A stretch of DNA of 64,000 bases from the NCBI GenBank assembly GCA_041592335.1, contig JBFHQE010000001.1, forward strand, positions 62,001 through 126,000. The letters run 5' to 3'. Source of the stretch: JBFHQE01 sp041592335. GTDB taxonomy: Bacteria; Pseudomonadota; Gammaproteobacteria; Thiohalobacterales; Thiohalobacteraceae. The position numbers and the translations under genes are program-made. Position 1 is the first letter of the stretch, and every line of letters begins with the position of its first letter. Below, in pieces: positions 53,089 to 62,119 of the stretch. The notes beneath the pieces are model-generated. The model ran no database searches and was not told the DNA's origin. It worked only from the letters and a program-made list of their open reading frames with translations.

Positions 53089-53811
53089 GTGCTACATCTA
53101 CGTGCCATTCTGTTCTGGATCGTTTTCTTTCTGTCTACGATTATCATCGCACCGCTGGTGGTGCTGACCTTTCCGTTTCCATTCAGAGTCCGTTATGCCA
53201 CCGCGCGCAGCTGGGTATCGATAAATCTCTGGTGGCTGGAACTCACCTGTGGGTTGCGCTATCAAGTTTCGGGACAGAGCAACATTCCCGCTGAACCCTC
53301 CATCATTTTCTCAAAGCATCAGTCAACCTGGGAAACGCTGGCTCTGCAGGCAATCTTTCCGCCGCAGGTATGGGTGATGAAACGTGAACTGTTACGTATC
53401 CCGTTCTTTGGTTGGGCACTTGCCATGCTCGAACCCATCGCCATCAATCGCGCTGCCGGACGCAAGGCGGTTGATCAACTGGTCACGCAGGGCAAGACGC
53501 GTTTAGCGCGTGGCCGTTGGGTGGTGGTGTTTCCCGAGGGAACACGCGTGGCGCCCGGCACACGCGGTCGTTACAAGATCGGCGGTGCGGTGCTGGCTGA
53601 GCAGAGTGGCGCTAAGATTGTCCCGGTCGCTCATAATGCCGGCGAATACTGGCGCCGCCACAGCTTCGTAAAAAAACCCGGAACCATTCAGGTCGTCATC
53701 GGCCCGCCGATCGAAACCCAGGGTAAATCCGCGCAGCAAATCATCACCGAGGTCGAGGACTGGATCGAGGGAACCATGGACAAGATCACGACGATTAATA
53801 GCCAGGCCTGA
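53089..53811 (+). CDS. plsC: 1-acylglycerol-3-phosphate O-acyltransferase
   Basis: A 240-residue membrane acyltransferase of phospholipid synthesis. N-terminal hydrophobic helix (about 6-28); acyltransferase motif HQSTWE is the HX4E variant of HX4D seen in this subfamily; FPEGTRV is motif III. The start is GTG at 53089, 10 bp after gmhB; the frame's earlier ATG at 53047 overlaps gmhB and lacks family sequence. Confidence 0.93.
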   Translation: MLHLRAILFWIVFFLSTIIIAPLVVLTFPFPFRVRYATARSWVSINLWWLELTCGLRYQVSGQSNIPAEPSIIFSKHQSTWETLALQAIFPPQVWVMKRELLRIPFFGWALAMLEPIAINRAAGRKAVDQLVTQGKTRLARGRWVVVFPEGTRVAPGTRGRYKIGGAVLAEQSGAKIVPVAHNAGEYWRRHSFVKKPGTIQVVIGPPIETQGKSAQQIITEVEDWIEGTMDKITTINSQA

Positions 53812-53836
53812 CAAACGCCGGTTATCGCCAAACCCG

Positions 53837-54868
53837 ATGCAATTCATTTGTTATAGCGATTGGGATCAATTGCCCGATAGCGCCAGCGCATTATTTGATC
53901 AGGGTGCGCAACAAAGTCTGTATGTTTCACGTCCCTGGTTTGAAAGCCTGGTGACCACTGCCATTGATGAACAGCATGCCATGCTACTTGCCTCTGTACT
54001 TGATGGCGACCGGCTACTGGCTATCCTGCCTTTGAAAAAACTATCTGATTCCAGCTGTGCCGCCCTGGCGCATAACTACACGCCGTTGTATTCACTGTTA
54101 GTAACCGACCACAATCGGCAAGCCGTACTCGAATGCCTGGCGCAGGGGCTCTTCGAACTACCGTTGACACACCTCAGTCTGGAGCCAATCGACGAGGACG
54201 ATAACTCCATCACCAGTTTGCAACAGGCACTAATGGCCCGAGGCTATGAATGTCATCGCGCGTTTCGTTTTTATAACTGGTTTCACCGTGTAGATGGGCA
54301 GTCGTTTACCGATTACATGGCCGAACGTCCCGCGCGATTACGTAACACCATTGCGCGTAAACAACGCAAGCTTGAACGTGAACAGGGTTATCGCATCCGG
54401 CTGTATACCGGCGAGGAGGTCGAAGCCGCGATGCAGGACTATGGCACGATCTACAATGCCAGCTGGAAGGCCAATGAACAATTTGGCGAGTTGCTGCATG
54501 ATCTGTCGGTGCGCCTGTCGCGCCCCGACTGGACCCGGCTCGCTATTCTCTACGTCGCCGATAAACCCGCCGCCGCACAACTCTGGTTTGTTGTCCATGG
54601 CAAGGCGAGTATTTTCAGGCTGGCCTACGACGAAACCTGGAAAGCGTATTCACCCGGATCAATCCTGACGCATTACCTCATGCAGTACGTGATCGATACC
54701 GACAAAGTCGATGAAATAGATTTTCTCAGGGGTAATGAAAATTACAAGCAGGACTGGATGACGCAACGGCGCGAACGTTGGGGAATGTATTGCGCGAAAA
54801 AACCGACTTCCACTGGTAAAACGCCTGTATGGCTTCCGTCGTTAAAAACCATTTTTAATCGTCTTTAG
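53837..54868 (+). CDS. GNAT-fold acetyltransferase (BioF2-like/FemAB-like)
   Basis: A 343-residue protein with two GNAT-like folds; the C-terminal one contains MAERPARLRNTIARKQRKLEREQGYRIRLYTG, YNASWKANEQF and IDFLRGNENYKQDWM, typical of BioF2/CelD-like acyltransferases (DUF482 relatives). Substrate is unknown; such genes often work in cell-surface polysaccharide modification. No signal peptide. Confidence 0.82.
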   Translation: MQFICYSDWDQLPDSASALFDQGAQQSLYVSRPWFESLVTTAIDEQHAMLLASVLDGDRLLAILPLKKLSDSSCAALAHNYTPLYSLLVTDHNRQAVLECLAQGLFELPLTHLSLEPIDEDDNSITSLQQALMARGYECHRAFRFYNWFHRVDGQSFTDYMAERPARLRNTIARKQRKLEREQGYRIRLYTGEEVEAAMQDYGTIYNASWKANEQFGELLHDLSVRLSRPDWTRLAILYVADKPAAAQLWFVVHGKASIFRLAYDETWKAYSPGSILTHYLMQYVIDTDKVDEIDFLRGNENYKQDWMTQRRERWGMYCAKKPTSTGKTPVWLPSLKTIFNRL

Positions 54869-54886
54869 CACTTTGTTATGGATTCG

Positions 54887-55072
54887 TTATTGCTTCTCGA
54901 CCCGACGCGCGGTCAATGCAATTTCCAACGCCGTTTCTAACCGGATGACGCGCTCCGTGAGATTTTCGATACGAATTTGCTGTGACTTAATAGTGCCAGC
55001 CATTTGTTCGATTTTATCGTCCATGCGAATGACGCGGGCAATGGCATCCCACATCTTTTCCGTAACACCCAT
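54887..55072 (-). CDS. small coiled-coil protein
   Basis: A 61-residue protein: MGVTEKMWDAIARVIRMDDKIEQM followed by a heptad coiled coil (IRIENLTERVIRLETALEIALTARR). A strong GGGAGG site lies 7 bp before the ATG. It follows the ribbon-helix-helix gene by 15 bp, so it is probably its partner. No family recognised. Confidence 0.6.
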   Translation of the reverse strand: MGVTEKMWDAIARVIRMDDKIEQMAGTIKSQQIRIENLTERVIRLETALEIALTARRVEKQ

Positions 55073-55087
55073 AACAAGCCTCCCTGC

Positions 55088-55360
55088 TTATTTCCGGCCT
55101 TCTAATTGTTCTATGCGTTGATTGGATGCAGCCACAAACTCCATGGCTGCATCAATCGCCCGCTCGGCACGATCCGTTGCCTTGAGCATTTGATCGATCA
55201 TCGCGTCAAGCGCTTGTTCATCTTCCTGGGCACGATAGGATGCCGCCGCACGACGCATGAATTCTCCCATCGACAAACCGGCCTGCTTGGCGCGCTTGGC
55301 AATCCGGGTTTTTTCTGTAGCCGTCATCAATACCGGAATGCGTTGATTTGCTGTAGCCAT
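55088..55360 (-). CDS. ribbon-helix-helix DNA-binding protein (CopG/Arc-like)
   Basis: A 90-residue protein. A beta strand RIPVLMTATEKTRIAKRAKQAGLSMGEFMRRAAASY fits the ribbon-helix-helix fold (about residues 7-43); a long C-terminal helix follows (EQALDAMIDQMLKATDRAERAIDAAMEFVAASNQRIEQLE) and can pair with the coiled-coil product. The true start is ATG at 55360; the frame upstream runs through the operator and promoter. Palindromes at 55387-55403 and 55418-55432 suggest self-repression. Confidence 0.75.
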   Translation of the reverse strand: MATANQRIPVLMTATEKTRIAKRAKQAGLSMGEFMRRAAASYRAQEDEQALDAMIDQMLKATDRAERAIDAAMEFVAASNQRIEQLEGRK

Positions 55361-55386
55361 AATCTCGAAAATCCCTGTAAACATGC

Positions 55387-55403
55387 ACATGTGCTGCACA
55401 TGT
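55387..55403. promoter_or_regulatory. perfect 8-1-8 palindromic operator
   Basis: ACATGTGC-T-GCACATGT is a perfect dyad located between the -10 box and the ribbon-helix-helix start codon. A further ACATGCACAT half-site precedes it at 55381. Likely bound by the gene's own product. Confidence 0.75.
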
Positions 55404-55405
55404 TC

Positions 55406-55434
55406 AAAATAGGCCGAGACGCTATCAGCGTCAA
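55406..55434 (-). promoter_or_regulatory. sigma-70 promoter of the ribbon-helix-helix operon
   Basis: On the minus strand, TTGACG (-35, 55429-55434), a 17-bp spacer and TATTTT (-10, 55406-55411). The spacer region holds a second dyad GACGCT-ATC-AGCGTC (55418-55432). Confidence 0.75.
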
Positions 55435-55526
55435 GCGACCCTTGACTACAGCTGAAAACCAATATTGCACGATCGATGCATTTAGGTGAATTTAACTGTA
55501 TTTGGCAGCTAAATTACCGCAGTTTA

Positions 55527-57947
55527 TTACACATCCAAGTTGGCTACTGAGAGCGCGTTCGACTCGATAAAATCACGTCGTGGTTCAACCTGGTCACCCA
55601 TCAGGGTGGTGAAGATCTGATCGGCCCCGACTGCGTCCTCGATCTGAACCTGCAATAACCGGCGGCCTTCCATGTTCATGGTGGTTTCCCATAGCTGTTC
55701 GGGGTTCATTTCACCCAGACCCTTGTAGCGCTGGATGTGCTGGCCGCGCTTGGCCTGATCCAGCAACCAGTTCAATGCCTGCTTGAAACTGTCGACCGGC
55801 TGCTGGCGTTCGCCACGCAGAATATAGGCGCCGGTACTGAGTAGGCCATCCAATTGCTGGCCGAGCGCGGTCATGCGCTCGTATTCGGTGCTGGCAAAGA
55901 ATTCGGAACTGACGGACGACTGGGCCGCCGTGATGCCATGGGTCATTTTGCTGAACCGTGCAACGAAGGTGTCATGCTCGGTATCCCGCTCCAGCTGTAC
56001 CTCGTAGCGCTGGCCCGCCGGAAGTTCGAGATTCGCGCGCGTGGCCAGTTCGCCCATCCACTCCTGCATGCCATCCAGATCGTGCAACCGACGTTCGTCC
56101 AGGCTCGGCATGTAGATCATCTTTTCCAGCAGCAGGGGATCGTAGCGCTTGGACAAGCGGCGAATCGATCCCATGACCGCCATGAAACGCCGTGCCAGGT
56201 CTTCCAGCGAGGCGCCCGTAATCGCCGGCGCTTCCGGATTGACGTGCAGGTGAGCGCCATCGAGGGCGCTTTGCAGCAGGTAGCTGTTCAGCTCGGCATC
56301 GTCTTTAACATATTGTTCTTGTTTACCTTTTTTAACCTTGTACAGCGGCGGCTGGGCAATGTACACATGACCGCGTTCAATCAATTCCGGCATCTGGCGG
56401 TAGAAGAAGGTCAACAGCAGGGTGCGGATATGCGAACCGTCGACATCCGCATCGGTCATGATAATGATGCGATGATAACGCAGCTTGTCGGGGTTGAATT
56501 CCTCGCGACCGATGCCGCAGCCCAGCGCCGTGATCAGGGTACCGACCTCGGCGGAGGAGAGCATCTTGTCGAAGCGTGCCTTTTCCACGTTGAGGATCTT
56601 GCCCTTGAGCGGCAGGATCGCCTGGTATTTGCGGTCGCGGCCCTGCTTGGCGGAACCGCCCGCGGAATCACCCTCCACCAGGAAGAGTTCGGACAGCGCC
56701 GGGTCGCGTTCCTGACAGTCGGCCAGCTTGCCGGGTAACCCGGCTATATCCAGCGCACCCTTGCGGCGGGTCATTTCGCGCGCCTTGCGCGCTGCCTCGC
56801 GCGCGCGCGCGGCATCGATAATCTTGCTGGTGATCTGCTTGGCCTCGGTAGGGTTCTCCAGCAGAAAGTCCTGCAGCTTTTCCACCATGGCCGACTCGAC
56901 CACGGCCTTCACCTCGGACGAAACCAGCTTGTCCTTGGTCTGGGATGAAAATTTGGGGTCCGGCACCTTGACCGACAACACTGCCGTCAGACCCTCGCGC
57001 GCGTCATCACCACTGACCGCCACCTTGGCCTTGGCGGCAATCCCTTCCTTGTCCATGTACTGGTTAAGGGTACGGGTCAGTGCCGCGCGGAAACCCGCCA
57101 GGTGAGTACCACCGTCGCGCTGCGGTATGTTATTGGTAAAGCAGTAAATATTTTCCTGGTAAGAGTCGTTCCACTGGAACGCCACCTCCACGCCAATGCC
57201 ATCCTTGTCGGTATTGAAATAGAAAACGGTGGGGTGGAGCGGGGTCTTGTTGCGGTTGAGGTGCTCGACAAAGGCCTGAATCCCGCCCACGTACTCGAAG
57301 GTATCGCTCTTATCGTTGCGCTCGTCTTTGAGCACAATGCGCACGCCGGAATTCAGGAAAGACAACTCCCGCAACCGCTTGGAGAGAATCTCGTAGTGAA
57401 ATTCGGTGTCGGTGAAAATGGTGGTGCTAGGTTTGAAACGAATCTCCGTGCCAGTGCTTTCCGCGTCGCCGATAGCGTCCAGTGGCGCCTGCGGTTCACC
57501 CAGACGGTACTCCTGCGACCAGATCTTGCCGTTGCGGCGTATTGTCAGCTTGAGCACCTCGGAAAGGGCGTTGACCACTGAAACCCCTACGCCGTGCAGA
57601 CCGCCCGATACCTTGTAGGAGTTGTCATCGAACTTGCCGCCCGCGTGCAGCACGGTCAGGATAACCTCGGCGGCGGATCGGCCTTCTTCTTCATGCATGT
57701 CCACCGGGATACCACGCCCATCGTCACTGACCGATACCGATCCGTCGCTGTGAATGGTGACACTGATTTCCTTGCAGTGACCAGCCAGCGCCTCGTCAAT
57801 GGAGTTATCCACCACCTCGAACACCATGTGATGCAATCCGGTCCCATCATCCGTGTCGCCGATGTACATTCCGGGGCGCTTACGCACCGCGTCCAGACCG
57901 CGCAATACCTTGATATTGGAGGAATCGTAGGTGTTCTCGTCCGTCAT
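55527..57947 (-). CDS. gyrB: DNA gyrase subunit B
   Basis: An 806-residue type II topoisomerase subunit: GHKL ATPase (about 1-220) with DNSIDEALAGHC and GRGIPVD, transducer domain, TOPRIM domain starting EGDSAGGSAKQGRDRKYQAILPLKGKILNVEKA, and a C-terminal region ending NLDV. Length is typical of proteobacterial GyrB. It follows recF on the minus strand. Confidence 0.99.
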   Translation of the reverse strand: MTDENTYDSSNIKVLRGLDAVRKRPGMYIGDTDDGTGLHHMVFEVVDNSIDEALAGHCKEISVTIHSDGSVSVSDDGRGIPVDMHEEEGRSAAEVILTVLHAGGKFDDNSYKVSGGLHGVGVSVVNALSEVLKLTIRRNGKIWSQEYRLGEPQAPLDAIGDAESTGTEIRFKPSTTIFTDTEFHYEILSKRLRELSFLNSGVRIVLKDERNDKSDTFEYVGGIQAFVEHLNRNKTPLHPTVFYFNTDKDGIGVEVAFQWNDSYQENIYCFTNNIPQRDGGTHLAGFRAALTRTLNQYMDKEGIAAKAKVAVSGDDAREGLTAVLSVKVPDPKFSSQTKDKLVSSEVKAVVESAMVEKLQDFLLENPTEAKQITSKIIDAARAREAARKAREMTRRKGALDIAGLPGKLADCQERDPALSELFLVEGDSAGGSAKQGRDRKYQAILPLKGKILNVEKARFDKMLSSAEVGTLITALGCGIGREEFNPDKLRYHRIIIMTDADVDGSHIRTLLLTFFYRQMPELIERGHVYIAQPPLYKVKKGKQEQYVKDDAELNSYLLQSALDGAHLHVNPEAPAITGASLEDLARRFMAVMGSIRRLSKRYDPLLLEKMIYMPSLDERRLHDLDGMQEWMGELATRANLELPAGQRYEVQLERDTEHDTFVARFSKMTHGITAAQSSVSSEFFASTEYERMTALGQQLDGLLSTGAYILRGERQQPVDSFKQALNWLLDQAKRGQHIQRYKGLGEMNPEQLWETTMNMEGRRLLQVQIEDAVGADQIFTTLMGDQVEPRRDFIESNALSVANLDV

Positions 57948-57993
57948 AGGCTTACCTTTGTTATCGTCGCTGCCGCACTGGCAAAAACAGCGT

Positions 57994-59076
57994 TCAGTAT
58001 ACCACCTCTGTCACTTTGCCGTGTTCCACGTGAAACATTTTCGCATCCGTCCATTCCAACCTGGGGATCAATCCAGAATCCGTGGAAGTCACGAACAACT
58101 GGGCAGATTGATCACGCAAACAGGTCAGCACGCGCTCACGGTGTTCCGGGTCCAGCTCTGCAGGAAGATCATCAACCAGAAACAGGCAGGGGTTGTTGGT
58201 GAATTGCTGGTAGTGCTGGGCCTGGGCCAGCAGCAGAGCGATGATCAACTGCTTCTGCTGACCTCGGGAAAGTCGTTCAACCGCCAGCACGCCATCGACA
58301 ATGATCTGGAGATCGGCCCGATGCGGTCCATACCGGGTATAACCCTGCTGGCGCTCCCGGTCATAACTGGCCTTCAGGCTTTCCAACAGATCCGTATCGA
58401 CTGGCCAACCCTGCCGGTAGCGTATCTCTACCGGCGGAAGGTCTACCAATCGGGCGATATTCTGCGCGATAAATGCGTTTAGCTGTTCCAGGTAGTCTAG
58501 CCGCATACTGCTAATTGTTTCGGCAGCCTCGCACAGTGGCTTGGTCCAGAGTTGTATTTGCTGGGTTGAACTGTGCGCCCGCAATGCCGCATTACGCTGT
58601 TTGAGCGCCTTGGAGTACTGTTTCCAGGCGGGGTAAAACTGATGTTTCACGTGAAACACCCCCCAGTCCAGGAATTGCCGCCGTAATCCCGGGCCTCCAT
58701 CGAGTAACCGATGACTATCCGGTTCCATCACCTGGATCGGAAACCAGGCGACCAGATCCGCTAGCTGTTGGAGTGGCTGGCCAGCCAGGCGTGTTTCCTG
58801 TTGCTTGCGGGTGCGGCGCGTTCCCACTGACACGGCTTTTCCTGAGGCGTTGCTGACTTTGCCGCGTACCAGCAGCTGCTCGCTACCCGTCTGAATCAGG
58901 TTATCCAGTCGATGGGTTCGGAACGAGCGGGTACGACCCAGGAAATAGATGGCCTCGAGGAGACTGGTCTTGCCGGAACCGTTAGGACCTACAATCAGAT
59001 TCAAACCAGCCGCCAGTTGGCATTCCAACGGCGCCAGGTTTCGAAAGCCCTCGCAGGCTACAGAGAGCAGGGGCAT
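57994..59076 (-). CDS. recF: DNA replication/repair protein RecF
   Basis: A 360-residue SMC-like ATPase of recombination repair: Walker A GPNGSGKT at 30-37, ABC signature LSRGQQKQLIIALLLAQA and Walker B LFLVDDLPAELD. Order dnaN-recF-gyrB is conserved. Confidence 0.98.
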   Translation of the reverse strand: MPLLSVACEGFRNLAPLECQLAAGLNLIVGPNGSGKTSLLEAIYFLGRTRSFRTHRLDNLIQTGSEQLLVRGKVSNASGKAVSVGTRRTRKQQETRLAGQPLQQLADLVAWFPIQVMEPDSHRLLDGGPGLRRQFLDWGVFHVKHQFYPAWKQYSKALKQRNAALRAHSSTQQIQLWTKPLCEAAETISSMRLDYLEQLNAFIAQNIARLVDLPPVEIRYRQGWPVDTDLLESLKASYDRERQQGYTRYGPHRADLQIIVDGVLAVERLSRGQQKQLIIALLLAQAQHYQQFTNNPCLFLVDDLPAELDPEHRERVLTCLRDQSAQLFVTSTDSGLIPRLEWTDAKMFHVEHGKVTEVVY

Positions 59077-59091
59077 GGGTGCCCGAAAAAA

Positions 59092-60198
59092 CTAGAGCCG
59101 CATCGGCATGACGACGTACCGGCTATTGGTACTTGCAGCGTCCTCAATCAAACAGCTGCTGTTGGCGTCGGACAGCAACACCCGGACCTCGTTACCAGGA
59201 ATCGCCGACAAGGCATCGAGGAGATAGGTCACGTTGAAACCGATTTCCAGAGGGTCTGTGCTGTACTGCACTTCAATTTCTTCTTCAGCCTCTTCTTGCT
59301 CTGGATTATGTGCTTGTATTTTAAGACTATTTTTATCCAGATTGAGACGGATACCGCGGTATTTTTCATTCGACAGGATAGAAGTTCTCGACAGCGCCTG
59401 ACGCAGTGCACTGCAATCGGCCACCACTTCCTTGTCGCTGCCCTTGGGCATCACACGGTCATAATCAGGGAAACGTCCATCGATCAGCTTGGAAGTGAAA
59501 CGGATTTCCGGCAGGCTGATACGGATATGATTTGAGCCCAGCTGTATTTCAGCCGGATCATCGCTGTTATCCAGCAGACGCACCAATTCCTGAATTCCCT
59601 TGCGTGGCACGATCACCTGCTGGTTTTCCGTGATACCCGTGTCCACCGAAACTTCCGAGAGCGCCAGGCGATGTCCATCGGTGGCCACTGCCCGAATCGC
59701 GTTGGGCTGTATTTCCAGCATCAGGCCGTTCAGGTAATAACGTACATCCTGTTGCGCCATGGCGAAGTGCGTACGCTCAATGATGGACTTCAGCGCCAGT
59801 TGCGATAGCGAAAATGATTGGGCGGCCTTGAGTTCATCGATGACCGGAAAATCGGAGGCCGGCAAGGTTGCCAGGGTAAAACGGCTACGGCCTGATTTAA
59901 CCAGAGCACGATCCGCATCCACGGAAAATTCCAGCGTGGCCTGTTCCGGCAGCGCCTTGCAGATGTCAAACAGCTTACGTGCCGGCAAGGTGGTTTCCAG
60001 ATTGTCCTTGGTGTCAATTGCCAGCCTGGCAATCAATTCAACTTCCAGATCCGTGGCAGTCAGAGTGAGATTTCCCCCCTCGGCCTGGAACAGGATATTG
60101 CCCAGCACGGGTAATGTCTGGCGCCTTTCCACAACACCGACGATCTGTTGTAAGGGTTTTAGTAATGCTTCGCGCTGGATACTAAATTTCATAGCCAA
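59092..60198 (-). CDS. dnaN: DNA polymerase III beta subunit (sliding clamp)
   Basis: A 368-residue clamp protein of three similar domains. MKFSIQREALLKPLQQIVGVVERRQTLPVLGNIL N-terminus and YVVMPMRL C-terminus (clamp-binding MPMRL) are diagnostic. The listed start gives MAMKFS; a start at the second Met (60192) is possible. Confidence 0.99.
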   Translation of the reverse strand: MAMKFSIQREALLKPLQQIVGVVERRQTLPVLGNILFQAEGGNLTLTATDLEVELIARLAIDTKDNLETTLPARKLFDICKALPEQATLEFSVDADRALVKSGRSRFTLATLPASDFPVIDELKAAQSFSLSQLALKSIIERTHFAMAQQDVRYYLNGLMLEIQPNAIRAVATDGHRLALSEVSVDTGITENQQVIVPRKGIQELVRLLDNSDDPAEIQLGSNHIRISLPEIRFTSKLIDGRFPDYDRVMPKGSDKEVVADCSALRQALSRTSILSNEKYRGIRLNLDKNSLKIQAHNPEQEEAEEEIEVQYSTDPLEIGFNVTYLLDALSAIPGNEVRVLLSDANSSCLIEDAASTNSRYVVMPMRL

Positions 60199-60411
60199 TC
60201 CCAGTTGTTAAATAATATAAGTTAATTAATTAAGTATTTTGTTGTAGTTATTACCACAGGCCCTGGCTGTGGATAACTCAAAATAACTCTATTTATTTCA
60301 TTTAATTAAGTATCATTTCATCTGCCTGTTAACACCCATGGGGTTTGTGTGCAGCCTGTGGATAACCGGGTATGAAATCGGGGCTATTCATCCGTGCACA
60401 CTTTATCCACA
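60199..60411. other. probable oriC region between dnaA and dnaN
   Basis: The 213-bp gap holds three perfect DnaA boxes: TGTGGATAA at 60268-60276 and 60357-60365, and TTATCCACA at 60403-60411, adjoining the dnaA stop. AT-rich tracts (60203-60250, and 60280-60330 with TTTAATTAAG) could be the unwinding element. Fourth box TTATCCACA at 61858-61866 is on the other side of dnaA. Confidence 0.75.
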
Positions 60412-61782
60412 TCAAGTGGTCAGGGTTCTCAACAGGTTGTAATAATCCTCTTTGACGCGTTGGTCAGTCTCGCGTAATTCCGCGATCTTGCGACAGGCAT
60501 GCAGCACTGTCGTGTGGTCTCGTCCGCCAAACGAATCGCCGATCTCAGGCAAACTGTGGCTGGTCAATTCCTTGGCCAGAGCCATGGCTACCTGCCGTGG
60601 CCGCGCGATGGAGCGGCTGCGTCGCGCCGACAGAAGATCCGCTACGCGAATCTTATAGTACTCGCCTACAGTTTTTTGAATATTTTCAATAGAAACCAGC
60701 TTGTCCTGCAAGGCCAGCAAGTCGCGCAGTGCTTCCTTGACGAAATCCAGTGTGATGGCGCGGCCGGTGAAACGGGAGCTGGCCAGCACGCGGCGTAAAG
60801 CCCCTTCCAGTTCACGAATGTTGGACTGGATGCGTTTGGCGATAAAGAACGCCACTTCGTTGGGCAGATCAATTTGCGCCTGGGCCGCCTTGGACATCAG
60901 GATGGCGACCCGGGTCTCGAGCTCCGGCGGTTCGATGGCCACGGTCAGGCCCCAGCCAAAGCGGGATTTCAGCCGTTCTTCCAGCCCGTCGACTTCCTTG
61001 GGGTAACGGTCGCAGGTCAATACAACCTGTTGCTGGCCTTCCAGCAGGGCATTGAAGGTGTGAAAGAACTCTTCCTGGGAACGTTCCTTGCCGGCAAAGA
61101 ACTGAATATCGTCGATCAGCAGGGCATCCACCGAACGGTAATAGCGTTTGAACTCGCTGATGGCGTTGTGCTGCAGCGCCTTGACCATGTCCGCCACAAA
61201 CCGTTCCGAATGCAGATATACGACCCGGCCGCCAGGCTTGCTCTGCAAAATCAGGTTGCCGACGGCGTGCATCAGGTGGGTCTTACCGAGACCAACACCA
61301 CCATAGATAAACAAGGGGTTATAAGCGCCACCCGGATTTTCGCCCACCTGGATGGAGGCGGCCTTGGCCAGCTGATTGGACTTCCCTTCGACAAAGCTGT
61401 TGAAGGTGAAGCTGGCGTTGAGGGTGTGGTTGGCGGCGGGCTGGCCGGGTACCTCGCGATTAACGACCCGGGCGAAACGGGTGTCCGGTGTGGGCTCGGG
61501 TCGGACTACGGCCGGGGCAGCGGCGGCGGTTGTGGCGGTCTGGCGCGAACCGACCTCGATGCGGATTTCCGGGGCCGTGTCCGACATGGCGGAGAGCGCG
61601 TTGCGGATATGGTCCAGGTAGTGTTCCTTGACCCAATCCAGCACGAAACGGTTGGGCGCCAGCAGGCGCAGGCTGTTGTCAGCAGATTCGGCGTGCAGCG
61701 GGCGTATCCAGGTGTTGAACTGTTGTTCCGGAATCTCGGTTTCGAGCCGGTTCAAGCACTTTTTCCACAAAGGGGCGTCCAA
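60412..61782 (-). CDS. dnaA: chromosomal replication initiator protein DnaA
   Basis: A 456-residue AAA+ initiator: domain I (about 1-85), linker (about 85-125), ATPase with Walker A GGVGLGKT at 161-168 and arginine-rich sensor, and DNA-binding domain IV with GGRDHTTVLHACRKI. It begins with TTG at 61782, 9 bp after GGAGG, giving MDAPLWKKCLNRLE; no in-frame ATG fits better. Confidence 0.98.
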   Translation of the reverse strand: MDAPLWKKCLNRLETEIPEQQFNTWIRPLHAESADNSLRLLAPNRFVLDWVKEHYLDHIRNALSAMSDTAPEIRIEVGSRQTATTAAAAPAVVRPEPTPDTRFARVVNREVPGQPAANHTLNASFTFNSFVEGKSNQLAKAASIQVGENPGGAYNPLFIYGGVGLGKTHLMHAVGNLILQSKPGGRVVYLHSERFVADMVKALQHNAISEFKRYYRSVDALLIDDIQFFAGKERSQEEFFHTFNALLEGQQQVVLTCDRYPKEVDGLEERLKSRFGWGLTVAIEPPELETRVAILMSKAAQAQIDLPNEVAFFIAKRIQSNIRELEGALRRVLASSRFTGRAITLDFVKEALRDLLALQDKLVSIENIQKTVGEYYKIRVADLLSARRSRSIARPRQVAMALAKELTSHSLPEIGDSFGGRDHTTVLHACRKIAELRETDQRVKEDYYNLLRTLTT

Positions 61783-61857
61783 CGCCTGCCACCTCCACGT
61801 GTCGGCCGGGTTATAAAAAATCGGGAAGAGCGAGGAGTCTACCGCCGTTATGAAAAG

Positions 61858-61866
61858 TTATCCACA
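61858..61866 (+). promoter_or_regulatory. DnaA box upstream of dnaA
   Basis: TTATCCACA, a consensus DnaA box, 76 bp upstream of the dnaA start in the divergent gap to rpmH. Probably serves dnaA autoregulation or as part of a second origin segment, as seen in Pseudomonas. Confidence 0.8.
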
Positions 61867-61899
61867 CCTTCTTGCCGCGCGATTTGGGCGCATTTCTGG

Positions 61900-61929
61900 T
61901 TGACAGAAAAAACACCCAGCCAGTACCAT
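61900..61929 (+). promoter_or_regulatory. sigma-70 promoter of rpmH
   Basis: TTGACA (61900-61905), 18-bp spacer, TACCAT (61924-61929), about 48 bp upstream of rpmH. Confidence 0.65.
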
Positions 61930-61976
61930 TGCGCGTTCTTTTTTCCATACATAATCCATGTATCGAGTACAGAATC

Positions 61977-62111
61977 ATGAAACGTACATTCCAGCCCAGT
62001 AATTTGAAACGTAAGCGCACCCACGGTTTCCGTGCGCGCATGAGCACCAAGAACGGCCGCGCAGTTATCAAGGCGCGTCGCGCGAAAGGCCGTGCTGCGC
62101 TGACAGTCTAA
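61977..62111 (+). CDS. rpmH: ribosomal protein bL34
   Basis: A 44-residue highly basic protein, MKRTFQPSNLKRKRTHGF..., diagnostic. Start ATG at 61977; the frame extends upstream but only the conserved part is the gene. Followed by rnpA after 8 bp. Confidence 0.99.
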   Translation: MKRTFQPSNLKRKRTHGFRARMSTKNGRAVIKARRAKGRAALTV

Positions 62112-62119
62112 CGCTTGTC

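Noticed and set aside
60874..61980. 368-codon open frame antisense to dnaA
   Set aside because: Covers dnaA on the other strand; no conserved protein sequence.
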